DNA from: Homoserinibacter sp. YIM 151385
Lineage (GTDB): Bacteria; Actinomycetota; Actinomycetes; Actinomycetales; Microbacteriaceae
Reading direction: 5' to 3'
Assembly (NCBI RefSeq): GCF_027912415.1
Contig: NZ_CP115175.1
Location: 1,984,001-2,048,000 of the forward strand
DNA length: 64,000 bases
Shown: in pieces, positions 16,339-24,520 of the stretch
Layout: each line of letters starts with the position of its first letter
Position numbering within the stretch: position 1 is the first letter of the stretch
Program-made: the position numbers and the translations under genes
The notes under the pieces: generated by a model
What the model was told of the DNA's origin: nothing
What the model saw: the letters and a program-made list of their open reading frames with translations, nothing else
Databases searched by the model: none

Positions 16339-16464
16339 CAGGTGGCGCGGATTCAGGAGTCGCGCTCGGGTTGAGCCCGGCGGACCCGGCGAGCGGCGGC
16401 GACCCCGGAGGGTCAACGCGGGCCGAGGCGGCGCGGCTCCTGAATCCGCGCCGGCGCGCACCTG
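16339..16464. repeat. 126-bp interrupted palindrome between type III PKS and TetR gene
   Basis: A perfect 16-nt pair (16344-16359 and 16437-16452) extends outward through CAGGT/ACCTG if a 7-nt insertion is allowed, and weaker pairing (GTTGA/TCAAC) continues inward. The intervening sequence is GC-rich with no gene. It may terminate the tetR-type transcript; its size resembles the other intergenic palindromes. Confidence 0.6.
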
Positions 16465-16477
16465 TCGACCCCGCCGC

Positions 16478-17140
16478 CTACCAGGCGTCGGCCGGTCGCG
16501 GCACGGTCTTCGCGACCTCCTCGAGCGAGCCGGAGAAGCAGGCGCGGAGCATGTCGGTGACCTCGGGGTCGGAGTCCATCGAGTCGGCGAGGCGGAGGCC
16601 GACCATCGTGTTGATGAGCATGCCGCCCGCGTAGAACTCGCGGACGTCCTGTGCCGACATCCCCATCTCGCGGAGCAGGGTCCAGATGCGGGCGAAGTGG
16701 GCCCGGGCCGCATCCCCGATGACGGGCTCGCCGCCGAGGAGGAAGGCCTGGCTGACGATGAGGTGCAGGCCGCGGACCTCGAGCAGCTGCACGTAGGCGG
16801 CGCTGAGCCGATCCTGGAGCGCGCCGAGCTCGTGCACGCCGCCGTCGGGCGCGGGGCCGGCCGCCTCGACGAAGGCGGCGGAGATGCGATCGACGGCCCA
16901 GTCGAGCGCCTCCAGGAAGAGGCGCTGCTTGCCGCCGAACATGCGGACGACGTACGGCTGGCTCACGCCGGCCGCGCTGGCGACGAGATCGGTCGTGGTG
17001 CCGCTGTAGCCGTTGGCGCCGAAGACCGCGACGGCGGCCTCGAGGATGAGGGGTCGGCGCTCGCCGGCGCTCATGCGGGACGCGGCTCTTCCGCCCTGCT
17101 CGGCCGGCGTGGCGGCGGTTCCGGTGCTCATGCTTGACAT
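16478..17140 (-). CDS. TetR family regulator of the adjacent DHA2 exporter
   Basis: 220 residues. The helix-turn-helix (TTDLVASAAGVSQPYVVRMF, residues about 47-66) follows a first helix RRPLILEAAVAVFGANGYSG; the C-terminal ligand domain is divergent. Two matching operators lie between it and the divergent MFS gene, and one directly abuts its ATG at 17140, so either the mRNA is leaderless or translation begins at the ATG three codons on. It should repress both genes until an exported toxic compound binds. Whether it also controls the polyketide operon downstream is unknown. Confidence 0.87.
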   Translation of the reverse strand: MSSMSTGTAATPAEQGGRAASRMSAGERRPLILEAAVAVFGANGYSGTTTDLVASAAGVSQPYVVRMFGGKQRLFLEALDWAVDRISAAFVEAAGPAPDGGVHELGALQDRLSAAYVQLLEVRGLHLIVSQAFLLGGEPVIGDAARAHFARIWTLLREMGMSAQDVREFYAGGMLINTMVGLRLADSMDSDPEVTDMLRACFSGSLEEVAKTVPRPADAW

Positions 17141-17188
17141 GTTATCAGTCGATTACCTACAGTGCTGGTGTTGTAATCATTCGATTAC
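17141..17188. promoter_or_regulatory. Tandem TetR operators between regulator and exporter
   Basis: GTTATCagtcGATTAC (17141-17156) and GTAATCattcGATTAC (17173-17188) are two copies of one inverted repeat, the second perfect, with centres 32 bp apart (three helical turns). They occupy the whole divergent promoter region. A GGAGG ribosome site (17196-17200) follows for the exporter. Confidence 0.8.
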
Positions 17189-17204
17189 CTAGTACGGAGG
17201 ACTC

Positions 17205-18704
17205 GTGACCGACACCCTCGCGCCCGACGCGCCGCCCGCATCCCCCGCGGCCCGCCGACCGCGCCCGCTCGCCCTCGTGATCATCGCCGCGTCCCTGCCG
17301 ATGTTCATGGCCACCCTCGACAACCTCGTCATGACCAACGCGCTGCCCGTGCTGCACCGCGAGCTCGGCGCCGGCGTCGAGGAGCTCCAGTGGTTCGTCA
17401 ACGCGTACACGCTCGTGTTCGCCTCGCTGATCCTCGTCGCGAGCGCTCTCGGCGACCGGCTCGGCCGCCGGCGGGTCTTCCTCGCCGGGATCGTGATCTT
17501 CGCGCTCGGCTCCGCCCTCGCCGCGCTCAGCACCGACCCCTCCGGCCTCATCGCGGCGCGCGCCCTGCAGGGCGTCGGCGGGGCCGCGCTCATGCCGCTG
17601 TCGCTCGCGCTCCTCACCGGCGCCACCCCGCCCGAGCGGCGACCGCTCGCGATCGGGATCTGGGGCGGCATCTCGGGCCTCGGCGTCGCCCTCGGCCCGC
17701 TCGTCGGCGGCATCGTGATGGAGGGCTGGGACTGGCAGGCGATCTTCTGGCTCAACATCCCCGTCGCGATCGTCGCCATCCCCCTCGTGCTGTGGGCGCT
17801 GCCCGAGCAGCGAGGCGCGCGCGTGCCGCTCGACCTGCCCGGCGCGGCCCTCGCCGCCCTCGGCGTGCTCGCCGTCGTCCACACCACCGTCCGCGGGACG
17901 GACGACGGCTGGGACTCGCCCACCATCGCCCTCGAGTACGCGCTCGGCGGCATCCTGCTCGTCGCCTTCGTGCTCTGGCAGCGCCGACGCGGGGGCGCCG
18001 CCCTCATCCCGCTCGCGCTGTTCCGCGACCGCGCCTTCACGCTCGTGAACCTCATCGGCTTCGCGTTCAGCTTCGGCGCCTTCGGGGCGATCTTCCTGCT
18101 CATCCAGTACCTGCAGGTGGTGCACGGCTCGACGCCCCTCGAGGCGGCGGTGCAGACGACGCCGTGGACGCTCATGCCCATGCTCATCGCCCCGCTCGCC
18201 GGCATGATCGCGCCGCGTGTCGGCACGCGCGCGCTGCTCGTCGGCGGCGTGCTCCTGCAGGGCTCGGCCCTCGTCTGGCTCGCCCTCGTCATGAGCCCGA
18301 CCGTCGAGTACTCGGCGCTCGTCGCGCCCTTCGTCGTCGCGGGCATCGGGATGAGCCTGTTCTTCGCACCGAGTGCGACGGCGCTCCTCGCGACCCTGCG
18401 GGGCGAGGATCACGCGAAGGCGTCCGGCGTGAACGCGACGCTCCGCGAGATGGGCATCGTGCTCGGCACCGCCGTGCTGACCGCGATCTTCACGAACGCG
18501 GGCGGGCAGCTCACACCGGAGCTCTACGTGGATGCGGCGCGCCCCGCCGTGCTCGTCGGCGGCCTCGTCGCGCTCGCGGCGGTCGTCGCGGCGGCACTCC
18601 TGCCGCACGGGCGGACGCCGCGGTCCCCGGCGCCCGCATCCGATCCCGCGGAGTCCTCCGACCCGGACCGAGCCGAGACCGCCCCCGAGCCGCAACCGGC
18701 CTGA
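17205..18704 (+). CDS. DHA2 family (EmrB/QacA) drug exporter, 14 TM
   Basis: 499 residues with about fourteen membrane helices. Key motifs are LDNLVMTNALPVLHRELG in helix 1, LGDRLGRRRVF in the 2-3 loop and GPLVGGIVMEGWDWQAIFWLN in helix 5 (the antiporter motif C region), all typical of QacA/EmrB proton-driven multidrug exporters. The GTG at 17205 has a strong GGAGG site. It is divergent from its TetR regulator across paired operators. A Pro/Glu-rich tail of about 30 residues ends the protein. A natural hypothesis is export or self-protection linked to the nearby phenolic lipid operon. Confidence 0.9.
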   Translation: MTDTLAPDAPPASPAARRPRPLALVIIAASLPMFMATLDNLVMTNALPVLHRELGAGVEELQWFVNAYTLVFASLILVASALGDRLGRRRVFLAGIVIFALGSALAALSTDPSGLIAARALQGVGGAALMPLSLALLTGATPPERRPLAIGIWGGISGLGVALGPLVGGIVMEGWDWQAIFWLNIPVAIVAIPLVLWALPEQRGARVPLDLPGAALAALGVLAVVHTTVRGTDDGWDSPTIALEYALGGILLVAFVLWQRRRGGAALIPLALFRDRAFTLVNLIGFAFSFGAFGAIFLLIQYLQVVHGSTPLEAAVQTTPWTLMPMLIAPLAGMIAPRVGTRALLVGGVLLQGSALVWLALVMSPTVEYSALVAPFVVAGIGMSLFFAPSATALLATLRGEDHAKASGVNATLREMGIVLGTAVLTAIFTNAGGQLTPELYVDAARPAVLVGGLVALAAVVAAALLPHGRTPRSPAPASDPAESSDPDRAETAPEPQPA

Positions 18705-18716
18705 CCCGCGCCGAAC

Positions 18717-18776
18717 GTGCCCGAACAGCCCCGAGCGCGGCCCGAAGCACGGGCACGTTCGAGGCTGTTCGGGCAC
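18717..18776. repeat. 60-bp palindromic repeat, copy 1
   Basis: Arms of 21 nt (18717-18737, 18756-18776) begin and end with GTGCCCGAACAGCC / GGCTGTTCGGGCAC. The same 60-bp element recurs at 32893-32952 with 52 of 60 bases identical and no gap. Here it lies between converging genes. Confidence 0.85.
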
Positions 18777-18845
18777 CTTCGCGGGCGCTCGGTCGGGCGC
18801 GAGACCGGGGATGCCGGGGCGCGCGGCCAGGCGGTCCGCGTGCGG

Positions 18846-19754
18846 CTACGCGCCGAGGCGGGCGAGCTCCTCCGCGCTCAGCTGCAGCTCGGCCGACTCG
18901 AGGAGCGCCGGCAGCTGCTCGACGACGCGGGCGCTCGCGATGGGCGCGGCGACCGTCGGCTGCTGCCGGAGCCAGGCGAGCGCGACGGCCGTCACGCTGA
19001 CGCCGTGCTCGGCCGCGATCTCGTCGAGCGTGCCGAGCAGCTCGACGTTGCGGGGCTCCTCGAGGAGCTTCGCCGCCCCGCCCGCGCGGGCCGACTCGAC
19101 CTCGGCGCCCGGCCGGTACTTGCCGGTCAGGAAGCCCGAGGCGAGGGAGGAGTAGGGCAGCTCCACGAGCTCGAGCTCCTCGACGGTCGGACGGAGCGCG
19201 GTCTCGTAGCCGCGCTCCACGAGGTTGTAGTGGTCCTGCACGACCGTGTAGCCGACGAGTCCCGCATCGCGCGCGATCTCGACCGCGCTGCGCAGGCGCC
19301 CGGCCGTGAAGTTGGAGGCGCCCAGCTCGTGCACCTTGCCGGCCGCGACGAGCTCGGCGAAGGCGCCCACGGTCTCCTCCTGCTCCACCGACTCGTCGTC
19401 GCGGTGGGCGTAGTAGAGGTCGAGGTGGTCGGTCTGGAGGCGGCGGAGCGAGTCGTCGACGGCAGCGCGGATGTTCGCGGCCGAGAGGCCGGGGCGCGCC
19501 TCGAGCGAGAAGACCTTCGTCGCGATGACGACGTCCTCGCGGCTGCCGCGGCTGGCGAGCCACTCGCCGAGGATGGTCTCCGACTCCCCGCCGGAGTTGC
19601 CGGGCGCCCAGGCCGAGTAGACGTCGGCGGTGTCGATGGCGCGCCCACCGGCGGCGACGAAGGCGTCGAGGACGGCGAAGCTCTCCTCGCGGTCCGAGGT
19701 CCAGCCGAAGATGTTGCCGCCGAGTACGAGGGGGCCGAAGTCGAGAGAGGTCAT
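18846..19754 (-). CDS. Aldo/keto reductase
   Basis: 302 residues of a TIM-barrel NADPH-dependent aldo/keto reductase. Catalytic residues are present: Asp41 and Tyr46 in DTADVY, the lysine in VIATKVF and the histidine in LYYAHRDD. The NADP-binding end reads SVTAVALAWLRQQPTVAAPI. It resembles the YhdN/Tas-like group that reduces small carbonyl compounds. It is monocistronic and converges on the exporter gene. The ATG at 19754 starts MTSLDFGPLVLGG, in line with family N-termini. Confidence 0.9.
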   Translation of the reverse strand: MTSLDFGPLVLGGNIFGWTSDREESFAVLDAFVAAGGRAIDTADVYSAWAPGNSGGESETILGEWLASRGSREDVVIATKVFSLEARPGLSAANIRAAVDDSLRRLQTDHLDLYYAHRDDESVEQEETVGAFAELVAAGKVHELGASNFTAGRLRSAVEIARDAGLVGYTVVQDHYNLVERGYETALRPTVEELELVELPYSSLASGFLTGKYRPGAEVESARAGGAAKLLEEPRNVELLGTLDEIAAEHGVSVTAVALAWLRQQPTVAAPIASARVVEQLPALLESAELQLSAEELARLGA

Positions 19755-19796
19755 GCCGGGACCAGCGCGGACGACGGGTGTCGTATTCCCGGGCGG

Positions 19797-19937
19797 CTAG
19801 TGCGAGAAGATGCCGATCGCGGTCTCCGGCATGAGGCTCAGCCCGACGACGGCGATCGAGCCGACGACGATGAGCGCCGCGATCGCGACGAGGACGAGCA
19901 GCCCGGCACCCCGGACGAAACGCAGGAAACCGGTCAT
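19797..19937 (-). CDS. Single-pass small membrane protein, unknown
   Basis: A 46-residue protein (MTGFLRFVRGAGLLVLV...) with a basic N-terminus and one strong hydrophobic helix covering most of its length, ending LMPETAIGIFSH. It starts at ATG 19937 and lies 42 bp upstream of the aldo/keto reductase on the same strand. Frame-open extension upstream is antisense to the next gene and was discarded. No family is recognised; small size keeps confidence low. Confidence 0.5.
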   Translation of the reverse strand: MTGFLRFVRGAGLLVLVAIAALIVVGSIAVVGLSLMPETAIGIFSH

Positions 19938-19997
19938 GCCCCCAGGGTACCGGGCGGTCGCCAGCGCGGCACCGGCCGGGGATGCGAGCATGGCCGG

Positions 19998-20447
19998 GTG
20001 AGCGACGCCGACCGCATCATCCAGCACCTCGACGAGACCGACACCATCACGATCGCGACGAGGCGTCGCAGCGGCGAGCTCGTCCCGACCTTCATCTGGT
20101 CGGCGGTCGCGGACGGCGCCGGCGACCGCGTCGGCTACCTGCGCAGCGCCTTCGGCCCCGGATCCTGGTGGTACCGGCGCGCGACCGCCGACGGCTGGAT
20201 GGGGCTCGACCTCGGCGCCGAGCCCGAGGACACGGAGGGCACGCCGAGCGCAGCGTGGGTGGAGCTGGTCGAGCTCGCCGTCGAGCACGTGCCCGACGAC
20301 GCGGTCCACGCGGCCGAGCACGAGGCGCTCGACGCGGCGCTCACCGCCAAGTACGGGCACGACCCGCAGAACCTCGCCCCCATGCTGAGCGAGGACGCCC
20401 GGGCCTGCACCCTGCGGGTCCGCATCCACGAGGAGGCCCGCGCATGA
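19998..20447 (+). CDS. DUF2255 family protein
   Basis: 149 residues starting at GTG 19998. The strands TDTITIATRRRSGELVPTFIW, VGYLRSAFGPGSWWYRRA and the C-terminal DAALTAKYGHDPQNL suggest a split-barrel fold of the kind seen in flavin/F420-binding oxidoreductase relatives, and match what I know as DUF2255. No catalytic role is established. The stop overlaps the ATG of the next gene (ATGA), and that gene encodes a deazaflavin-dependent nitroreductase-like protein, so the two probably act together. Confidence 0.7.
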   Translation: MSDADRIIQHLDETDTITIATRRRSGELVPTFIWSAVADGAGDRVGYLRSAFGPGSWWYRRATADGWMGLDLGAEPEDTEGTPSAAWVELVELAVEHVPDDAVHAAEHEALDAALTAKYGHDPQNLAPMLSEDARACTLRVRIHEEARA

Positions 20448-20857
20448 GCGGATTCAACGAGCAGATCGCGGCCGAGTTCCGCGCCAACGGAGGACGGGTG
20501 GCGCGCTTCGGCGACGCGCTCGTGATCCTCCACACGACGGGCGCGCGCTCGGGCGAACCGCGTGAGAACCCCGTCATGGGGCTGCCTGACGGCGACGGCT
20601 GGATCATCCCCGCCTCCGCGGCCGGCTCGCCGAAGGACCCGGCCTGGGCTCACAACCTCCGCGCGCACCCCGACATCGAGATCGAGTTCGCGGGGGCGGA
20701 CGGCGTCGAGACCGCCGAGGTCAGAGCCGAGCAGCTCGAGGACCCCGCCTGGGCGGCCGCGTGGGATCGCTTCACGAGCGCCTCGGACGGCTTCCGCGAG
20801 TACGAGACCCGCACCCAGGGCCGCCGCATCCCCGTCTTCCGCCTCGCACGGCGCTGA
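20444..20857 (+). CDS. Deazaflavin (F420)-dependent nitroreductase family protein
   Basis: 137 residues with the Ddn-type pattern: ILHTTGARSGEPRENPV, GWIIPASAAGSPKDPAWAHNLRAHP and the closing IPVFRLAR. These proteins use reduced coenzyme F420 to reduce quinones, nitro-compounds or other activated substrates; some members bind other cofactors. It is translationally coupled to the DUF2255 gene by a four-base overlap. The substrate is unknown. Confidence 0.85.
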   Translation: MSGFNEQIAAEFRANGGRVARFGDALVILHTTGARSGEPRENPVMGLPDGDGWIIPASAAGSPKDPAWAHNLRAHPDIEIEFAGADGVETAEVRAEQLEDPAWAAAWDRFTSASDGFREYETRTQGRRIPVFRLARR

Positions 20858-20922
20858 GCGCGGTCCGCGCGGTCGCGCGAGCCGGTTACCATCGAGGGAG
20901 CGCGCGAAAGGACGGCACGGAC

Positions 20923-21015
20923 GTGGTCGAGTACTTCTGGATCCTCATCGGTCTCATCTCCCTCGGCGGAGTCGTCGGCATCACCGCCGGCCTCGTCGCC
21001 CTGGCGCGCAGCTGA
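20923..21015 (+). CDS. 30-residue single-helix membrane peptide
   Basis: GTG at 20923 opens VVEYFWILIGLISLGGVVGI..., one hydrophobic helix ending LARS. Support for a real gene: a -10-like TACCAT at 20887-20892 and an AAAGGA ribosome site at 20907-20912 with proper spacing. Its stop TGA (21013-21015) overlaps the apparent CTG start of the following MFS gene, so it may act as a coupling leader peptide. Function unknown. Confidence 0.5.
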   Translation: MVEYFWILIGLISLGGVVGITAGLVALARS

Positions 21016-22379
21016 GCGCCCCGGCGCCCGAGCCCCCCCCCCCCCCCGCCGACCCCGCGCCGCGCCGGCGCCTCGTCGACCTGACGCCGCTCCGGCGATC
21101 CCCCGCCTTCGCGCGCCTCTGGATCGGCGCGACGATCTCCGGCGTCGGCGCCCAGCTGACGGTCGTCGCGGTCGGCCTGCAGCTCTACGACATCACGCGG
21201 TCGACCTTCGCGGTCGCGCTCGTCGGCGGCATCGCCCTCGTGCCGATGGTGATCGCCGGGCTCTGGGGCGGGATGCTCGCCGACGCCTTCGACCGCCGCC
21301 GCGTGCTCATCGCGAGCGCCGTCCTCGGCTGGCTCGCGACGCTCGGCCTCGTCGCCCTCTCCGCGGCGGACGCGATGCTCGTCGCGCAGGGCGGACGGGT
21401 CGAGGTGTGGCCCTTCTACGTCCTCACGACGATCGCCTCCGTCGCCGCGACCGTGCAGAACGCGACCCGCGCCTCCGTGATCCCCCGCATCCTGCCGACC
21501 GAGCTCGTCTCGCGGGCGGCGGCGCTCAACGGCATCGGCTTCGGCTTCCAGCTCACGGTCGGCCCGGCGCTCGCCGGCGTGCTCGTGGCCTCGATCGGCT
21601 TCGCGCCGACCTTCGCGGTGGATGCCGTGCTGGCCTCCGCGGTGTTCATCGGCATCGTGCGCCTCCCGAAGCTCCCGCCGCTGCGCGAGGTCGCGAAGCC
21701 GGGGCTGCGCTCGCTCCTCGACGGCTGGGCGTTCCTGCGGAGCGCCCCCAACATCCGGATGAGCTTCCTCGTCGACATCGTCGCGATGACCTTCGGGCGG
21801 CCCTTCGTGCTGTTCCCGGCGGTCGGGGCGACCGTGATCGGCGGCGGGCCGGTGACGGTCGGCATCCTCACGGCGTCGATGGCGATCGGCACCTTCCTCG
21901 CGAGCCTGTTCAGCGGCCCGGTCGCGCACGTGCACCGGCACGGCGTCGCGATCGGCCGGGCGATCACCGTCTACGGCGCCTTCGCGGGGCTGTTCGGCGT
22001 CGTCGTGCTCGTCATGCAGACGGGGGCCGGCGGGCCGGTCGGCGAGCGCTTCGATCAGGCGAACGCGGTCGCGCTCGCCTGCGCGGGGCTCGCGCTCGTC
22101 GGCATGGGCGCGAGCGACGAGATCAGCGCGATCTTCCGCTCGACGATGCTCCTCACGGCCGCGCCCGACGACATGCGGGGGCGCCTGCAGGGCGTCTTCA
22201 CGATCGTCGTGACGGGCGGGCCGCGCCTCGGCGACCTGTACGCCGGCATCCTCGCGACGGCGCTCGTGCTGTGGTTCCCGCCCGTGCTCGGCGGGCTGCT
22301 CATCATGGCGATCATCGCGGTGCTCATGCGGGTGCAGCCGGCGTTCCGCGCCTACGACGCCCGCACCCCGACCCGCTGA
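21012..22379 (+). CDS. MFS transporter (EntS-like), unusual CTG start after small peptide gene
   Basis: About 455 residues with twelve membrane helices; FARLWIGATISGVGAQLT and GLWGGMLADAFDRRRVL mark the MFS_3/EntS-like group, some of which export siderophores. No ATG, GTG or TTG is available in frame before the first helix. The only nearby candidates are CTG at 21012, overlapping the previous stop (CTGA) and giving a natural SAPAPEP... N-terminus, or a CTG at about 21080. A run of 15 C (21033-21047) encodes five prolines there, so a sequencing length error or phase-variable tract is also possible. The remainder of the gene is intact. Confidence 0.8.
   Translation: MSAPAPEPPPPPADPAPRRRLVDLTPLRRSPAFARLWIGATISGVGAQLTVVAVGLQLYDITRSTFAVALVGGIALVPMVIAGLWGGMLADAFDRRRVLIASAVLGWLATLGLVALSAADAMLVAQGGRVEVWPFYVLTTIASVAATVQNATRASVIPRILPTELVSRAAALNGIGFGFQLTVGPALAGVLVASIGFAPTFAVDAVLASAVFIGIVRLPKLPPLREVAKPGLRSLLDGWAFLRSAPNIRMSFLVDIVAMTFGRPFVLFPAVGATVIGGGPVTVGILTASMAIGTFLASLFSGPVAHVHRHGVAIGRAITVYGAFAGLFGVVVLVMQTGAGGPVGERFDQANAVALACAGLALVGMGASDEISAIFRSTMLLTAAPDDMRGRLQGVFTIVVTGGPRLGDLYAGILATALVLWFPPVLGGLLIMAIIAVLMRVQPAFRAYDARTPTR
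21033..21047. repeat. Homopolymer of 15 C in the MFS N-terminus
   Basis: Fifteen consecutive C residues code for prolines 8-12 of the MFS protein in the read length. Such a run can slip in replication or be miscounted in sequencing; a change not divisible by three would move the frame relative to the only available start. Confidence 0.9.
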
Positions 22380-22415
22380 TCGCGGGGTCGCTTCTCGGCG
22401 GGACGGCCGGAGCTC

Positions 22416-23618
22416 TCAGATCCGTGCGGGATCCTCGCGCTCGAGCAGCGTGAGCACCTCCAGATGCGCGGTCTGGGGGAACATGTCGAGCACCCGCGCG
22501 CGCCGCAGCGCCATCGACGGCATCCGCTCGAGATCCCGGGCGAGGGATGCCGGCTCGCAGCTCGAGTAGAGGACGTGGCGGACCCCGCTCGCCTCGATCC
22601 ACCCGGCGAGCGCCGGGCCGATGCCCCGGCGCGGCGGGTTGACGACCACGAGCTCGGGCGGTGCGCCGGCCCCGAGCGCGAAGGCGGTCGCATCCCCCGC
22701 CTCGAAGCGGACGCCCTCGATGCCCGCCTCCGCGACGCTCTGTCGTGCGCTCTCGACGGCCTCCGCGCTGAGCTCGACGCCGAGGACCTCGCGTCCCGGC
22801 CGGGCGAGGTGGAGGGCGAAGCCGCCGACGCCGCAGTACAGATCCCAGACGCTCGCGGCCGGAAGGCCCCGGGTCCACTCGCGGGCCTCCCGGTAGAGCG
22901 CGGTCGCGATGGCGGTGTTCGTCTGGAAGAAGCTCTGCGGGCGCAGGTGCAGCGCGACCTCGTCGAGCGGCATCCGCAGCGTGTCGGCCTCGGTGAGCAC
23001 GATCTCGCGCTCGCCCTCGAGGAGGGCGCGGTGCTCGGGGTGGATGTTCGCGGTGACGACGACGGCGCGCGGCAGCGCCTCGAGCAGCGAGGGGAGGTGC
23101 TTGCTGATGCGGGCGAGATCGGCCGTCGAGCGGAGCACGAGGCGGATCATGAGCTCGCCCCCGGGCGCCTCCGTCACGAGCACGTGCTTGAGCTCGCCGC
23201 GCCGGGCCGGCACGTCGTAGGGCTCGAGCCCGACGAGCGTCGTGAAGCGGGCGATGACGGGGAGCGCGGCGCGGATCCCGGGCGCCGTGATGCCGCAGTG
23301 CCGGAGGTCGACGCCGCGGCCGGCCTCGTCGAGGATGCCGAAGGTCGGCGCCTCGGCGGTCCCGCCGACGACCATCTTCGCCTTGTTCCGGTAGCCCTCC
23401 TCGGGGCTCGCGATCGGCGGCATCCACTCGGTCCGACCGGCGCCGCTCGCGCCGGCGAGGAGGGCGCGCGTGCGGGCGTCCTTCGCGGCGAGCTGGGTCG
23501 CGTAGGGCTCGCCCATGTGCGTGCACGAGCGGCAGACGCCGCGGTCGAAGTAGTCGCACTGCACGGGCTCGATCCTCGCAGACGCGCGCGGGGAGGCGGC
23601 CGGAGGCGGCGCGGTCAC
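22416..23618 (-). CDS. rlmC: 23S rRNA (uracil-5)-methyltransferase RlmC-like
   Basis: 400 residues. The cluster cysteines are visible at the N-terminus (QCDYFDRGVCRSCTH and a later Cys in RHCG), the SAM site is VWDLYCGVGGFALHLA, and the TrmA/RumA family motifs NPPRRGIG and YSSCEPASLARDL (nucleophile Cys near residue 358) are intact. No TRAM domain precedes the cluster, which favours RlmC (m5U747) over RlmD. The GTG start overlaps the MarR-type gene's stop by four bases, so the two are co-translated. Confidence 0.88.
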   Translation of the reverse strand: MTAPPPAASPRASARIEPVQCDYFDRGVCRSCTHMGEPYATQLAAKDARTRALLAGASGAGRTEWMPPIASPEEGYRNKAKMVVGGTAEAPTFGILDEAGRGVDLRHCGITAPGIRAALPVIARFTTLVGLEPYDVPARRGELKHVLVTEAPGGELMIRLVLRSTADLARISKHLPSLLEALPRAVVVTANIHPEHRALLEGEREIVLTEADTLRMPLDEVALHLRPQSFFQTNTAIATALYREAREWTRGLPAASVWDLYCGVGGFALHLARPGREVLGVELSAEAVESARQSVAEAGIEGVRFEAGDATAFALGAGAPPELVVVNPPRRGIGPALAGWIEASGVRHVLYSSCEPASLARDLERMPSMALRRARVLDMFPQTAHLEVLTLLEREDPARI

Positions 23619-24091
23619 CCCTCCGGACCGGGCGGCGCCGAGGGCTCCGGCAGGTCGCGGAGCGCGCGGGTCATGCGCTGCAGCAGCTCGAAGGCGGCGC
23701 GCTGCTCGTCGGGCCCCATGCCGTCGAGCATGCGGAGCTCGACCCCGCGCACCGCGGCGCTCGCGAGGCGGAGCCGCTCCCGGCCGAGGGCGGTGAGCTC
23801 GGCCGGGAGCGCCTTGCCGACGGCGGGGGTCTCCGCCCGGGCGACGAGCCCCTCCTCCTCGAGCGACTGGAGGAGCACGCCCATCGACTGCCTCGTGATG
23901 AAGGCGCCGCGGGCGAGCTCGGAGCCGGAGAGCCCGGGCCGCTGGGCGAGGAGCTCGAGGCAGGAATAGCGGGTGACGGTCATGTGGAGGGGTCGGAGCA
24001 CGTCCTCCATCGCGATGCGGAGCGCGGAGGCGGCCTCCTTGAGGAGGTAGCCGAGCGAGCTCGGGAGGTGGATGCGATCCTCGTCCGTCAT
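23615..24091 (-). CDS. MarR family regulator
   Basis: 158 residues from ATG 24091 (an upstream-open frame runs through the operators and was rejected). The winged helix is LSGSELARGAFITRQSMGVLLQSLEEEGLV, followed by a LTALGRERL wing. Two perfect TGTCAG-n4-CTGACA sites lie between it and the divergent VOC gene; the first overlaps its own start codon, so it is probably autorepressed with a leaderless mRNA. It overlaps rlmC and may co-express it. The ligand is unknown. Confidence 0.85.
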   Translation of the reverse strand: MTDEDRIHLPSSLGYLLKEAASALRIAMEDVLRPLHMTVTRYSCLELLAQRPGLSGSELARGAFITRQSMGVLLQSLEEEGLVARAETPAVGKALPAELTALGRERLRLASAAVRGVELRMLDGMGPDEQRAAFELLQRMTRALRDLPEPSAPPGPEG

Positions 24092-24134
24092 GTCAGCATC
24101 CTGACACATGGTGTAGCATGTCAGTAAACTGACA
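24091..24134. promoter_or_regulatory. Paired MarR operators TGTCAG-n4-CTGACA
   Basis: Two perfect inverted repeats, 24091-24106 and 24119-24134, have identical 6-nt arms and different 4-nt spacers, with centres 28 bp apart. One overlaps the MarR start codon; the other lies between the -10-like TAGCAT (24114-24119) and the VOC start. Confidence 0.8.
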
Positions 24135-24149
24135 CACAGAGGAGCCATC

Positions 24150-24518
24150 ATGACCGCCATCGGACCCGACTTCATCTCCATCCAGGTGCGCGACCTCGCC
24201 GCATCGCAGGCCTTCTACGAGCAGCACCTCGGACTCGTGCGCTCGCCCGCCGGCCCGCCCCACGCCGTCGTCTTCGAGACGGCGCCCATCGCCTTCGCGC
24301 TGCGCGACATCGTGCCCGGCACCGAGCTCGAGGCCGCACCCCACCCCGGCATCGGCGTCGCCATCTGGCTCCGCGCCGACGACGTCCAGGGCATCCACGA
24401 TCGGCTGGTCGCCGCCGGGCAGCCGATCGTCGCCGAGCCGATCGACGGCCCCTTCGGCCGCACCTTCACCTTCGCCGACCCCGACGGCTACCGGATCACG
24501 CTGCACGACCGGGCGTGA
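24150..24518 (+). CDS. VOC (glyoxalase/bleomycin resistance) family protein
   Basis: 122 residues forming one pair of beta-alpha-beta-beta-beta modules: DFISIQVRDLAASQAFYEQH at the start and RTFTFADPDGYRITLHDR at the end, with the metal-ligand type positions His/Glu only partly recognisable. Members are lyases, dioxygenases or antibiotic-binding proteins. The ATG has a GAGGAG site. Its divergent MarR regulator and the paired operators suggest inducible detoxification; the substrate is unknown. Confidence 0.82.
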   Translation: MTAIGPDFISIQVRDLAASQAFYEQHLGLVRSPAGPPHAVVFETAPIAFALRDIVPGTELEAAPHPGIGVAIWLRADDVQGIHDRLVAAGQPIVAEPIDGPFGRTFTFADPDGYRITLHDRA

Positions 24519-24520
24519 CG

